This document shows positions 6,386 through 6,892 of a stretch of DNA of 6,892 bases, one piece after another. Source of the DNA: an uncultured Saprospiraceae bacterium (GTDB lineage: Bacteria > Bacteroidota > Bacteroidia > Chitinophagales > Saprospiraceae); NCBI GenBank assembly GCA_937967535.1, contig CALCMV010000463.1:1-6892 (forward strand), in the 5' to 3' direction. The notes beneath the pieces are model-generated. The model made no database searches, was not told where the DNA came from, and saw only the letters and a list, made by a program, of their open reading frames with translations. How positions within the stretch are numbered: position 1 is the first letter of the stretch; each line of letters begins with the position of its first letter. A program made the position numbers and the translations under genes.

Positions 6386-6832
6386 ATGAAAAAATTATAC
6401 ATTCTTTCGATTTGTACGCTTATCACTGCCCTTACCTATGCCCAACCCGTTAATTACACCGTCACTGTCACGCAAGTACAGTGGTTTGAAAGCGGTATTT
6501 TTGGAGCTTGTCAGGAAGCTGGCACTGAAGAATATACTGCCCTTGTTTGGTTTGATGACAATCTAAATGGTACAAACACAGGCGGGAATTGTATCCAATG
6601 TAATAATAATGGAGACTGTACCAATAATACTAACGTAACATTAGGCACACGCACCAATACTTGTGCGGAGACCGTAAATCTCATCTTCAATGCTTGGGAA
6701 GACGACAGGGGTGGACGATGTAATTATAATATTAATGGTGGTATCTTTGATACTGGACTTTGGACATTTTGGAAATTAGGGAACTGGGAAATTAGGTTTA
6801 TTTTCGTAATAAACTCATTATCAATTAGTTGA
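6386..6832 (+). CDS. Small Cys-rich secreted protein, resembling the truncated front of a larger envelope protein
   Basis: Starting at the ATG at 6386, the product has 148 residues and a textbook signal peptide (MKK, hydrophobic core, TYA19|QP). An in-frame TTG at 6371 would only add five residues ahead of MKK. The mature part has six Cys (C42, C69, C72, C78, C93, C112), enough for three disulfides, and a beta-rich domain with YTVTVTQVQW, an EEYTALVWFDDN stretch, CIQC and WEDDRGGRCNYN (104-115). In my recollection such EDDxGxRCxY segments occur near the N-terminus of much larger exported Bacteroidota proteins. After NINGG the sequence changes to a Trp- and Ile-rich tail (LWTFWKLGNWEIRFIF) unlike the preceding domain, then stops. 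This suggests a remnant or a domain cut short, though the frame is intact. The leader AAACCATTGTT matches its neighbours' style. Function unknown. Confidence 0.7.
   Translation: MKKLYILSICTLITALTYAQPVNYTVTVTQVQWFESGIFGACQEAGTEEYTALVWFDDNLNGTNTGGNCIQCNNNGDCTNNTNVTLGTRTNTCAETVNLIFNAWEDDRGGRCNYNINGGIFDTGLWTFWKLGNWEIRFIFVINSLSIS
6771..6796 (+). repeat. Directly repeated decamer GGAAATTAGG, 16 nt apart
   Basis: GGAAATTAGG occurs at 6771-6780 and at 6787-6796, inside the odd tail of the small Cys-rich gene. The copies place a TAG in the two reading frames not used by the gene (6777-6779 and 6793-6795), so a frameshift could not extend the domain. It may mark a small duplication at a deletion or rearrangement junction. 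Confidence 0.5.
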
Positions 6833-6892
6833 ATTTAATTAAAAATAAATAAAATGTGATATTTTTTATTTTATAAATTTTTGTAAAACAAA
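6833..6892. other. AT-only tail with a weak hairpin
   Basis: The last 60 bases contain almost only A and T. AAAATAAATAAAAT around 6842-6855 can pair imperfectly with ATTTTTTATTTT at 6861-6872. This could be a weak terminator for the two-gene transcript, but the composition makes chance pairing likely. Confidence 0.3.

Overview
The window looks like a chromosomal stretch from the phylum Bacteroidota. The clues are an AT-rich sequence, a TTTG-N20-TAnnTTTG type promoter, A-rich ribosome-binding regions without a Shine-Dalgarno motif, and a very large gingipain-like (peptidase family C25) exported protein of the PorU2 type. The C-terminal module of that protein (PY..PWNY, DWVLV.LR, HRNH, then dockerin-like D-x-N-x-N-G-D repeats ending NNGKSSRVP) recalls Saprospiria and Chitinophagia-like secreted proteins. 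The class-level placement is inference.

Layout. Positions 1-310 are a non-coding leader with three separate inverted repeats and a good Bacteroidota promoter match. Positions 311-4990 (+) hold one 1559-codon gene for an exported multidomain PorU2-like C25 protein. Positions 4991-5697 are a 700-bp non-coding gap. It contains a 260-bp nested inverted-repeat element that can fold into a three-way junction, an adjoining long hairpin, a pure-AT tract, four degenerate 9-nt tandem units and a hairpin just ahead of the next start codon. Positions 5698-6354 (+) and 6386-6832 (+) are two small genes for exported proteins of unknown function, 31 nt apart and probably one transcript. The last 60 bases are AT-only sequence with a weak hairpin.

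All three genes lie on the + strand and all three products have Sec signal peptides ending in A|Q, so the locus is devoted to the cell envelope. The main point of interest is the active site of the large protein. The catalytic His motif (YGHGS, H642) is intact, but the position where C25/PorU2 proteins are expected to carry the nucleophilic Cys reads Ala (LGAYTG, A672). The protein may therefore be a catalytically dead sortase-like scaffold. The second point of interest is the structured intergenic element, which could be a MITE-like mobile repeat or a structured RNA. I did not see a defence system, CRISPR array, RNA gene or complete transposon.
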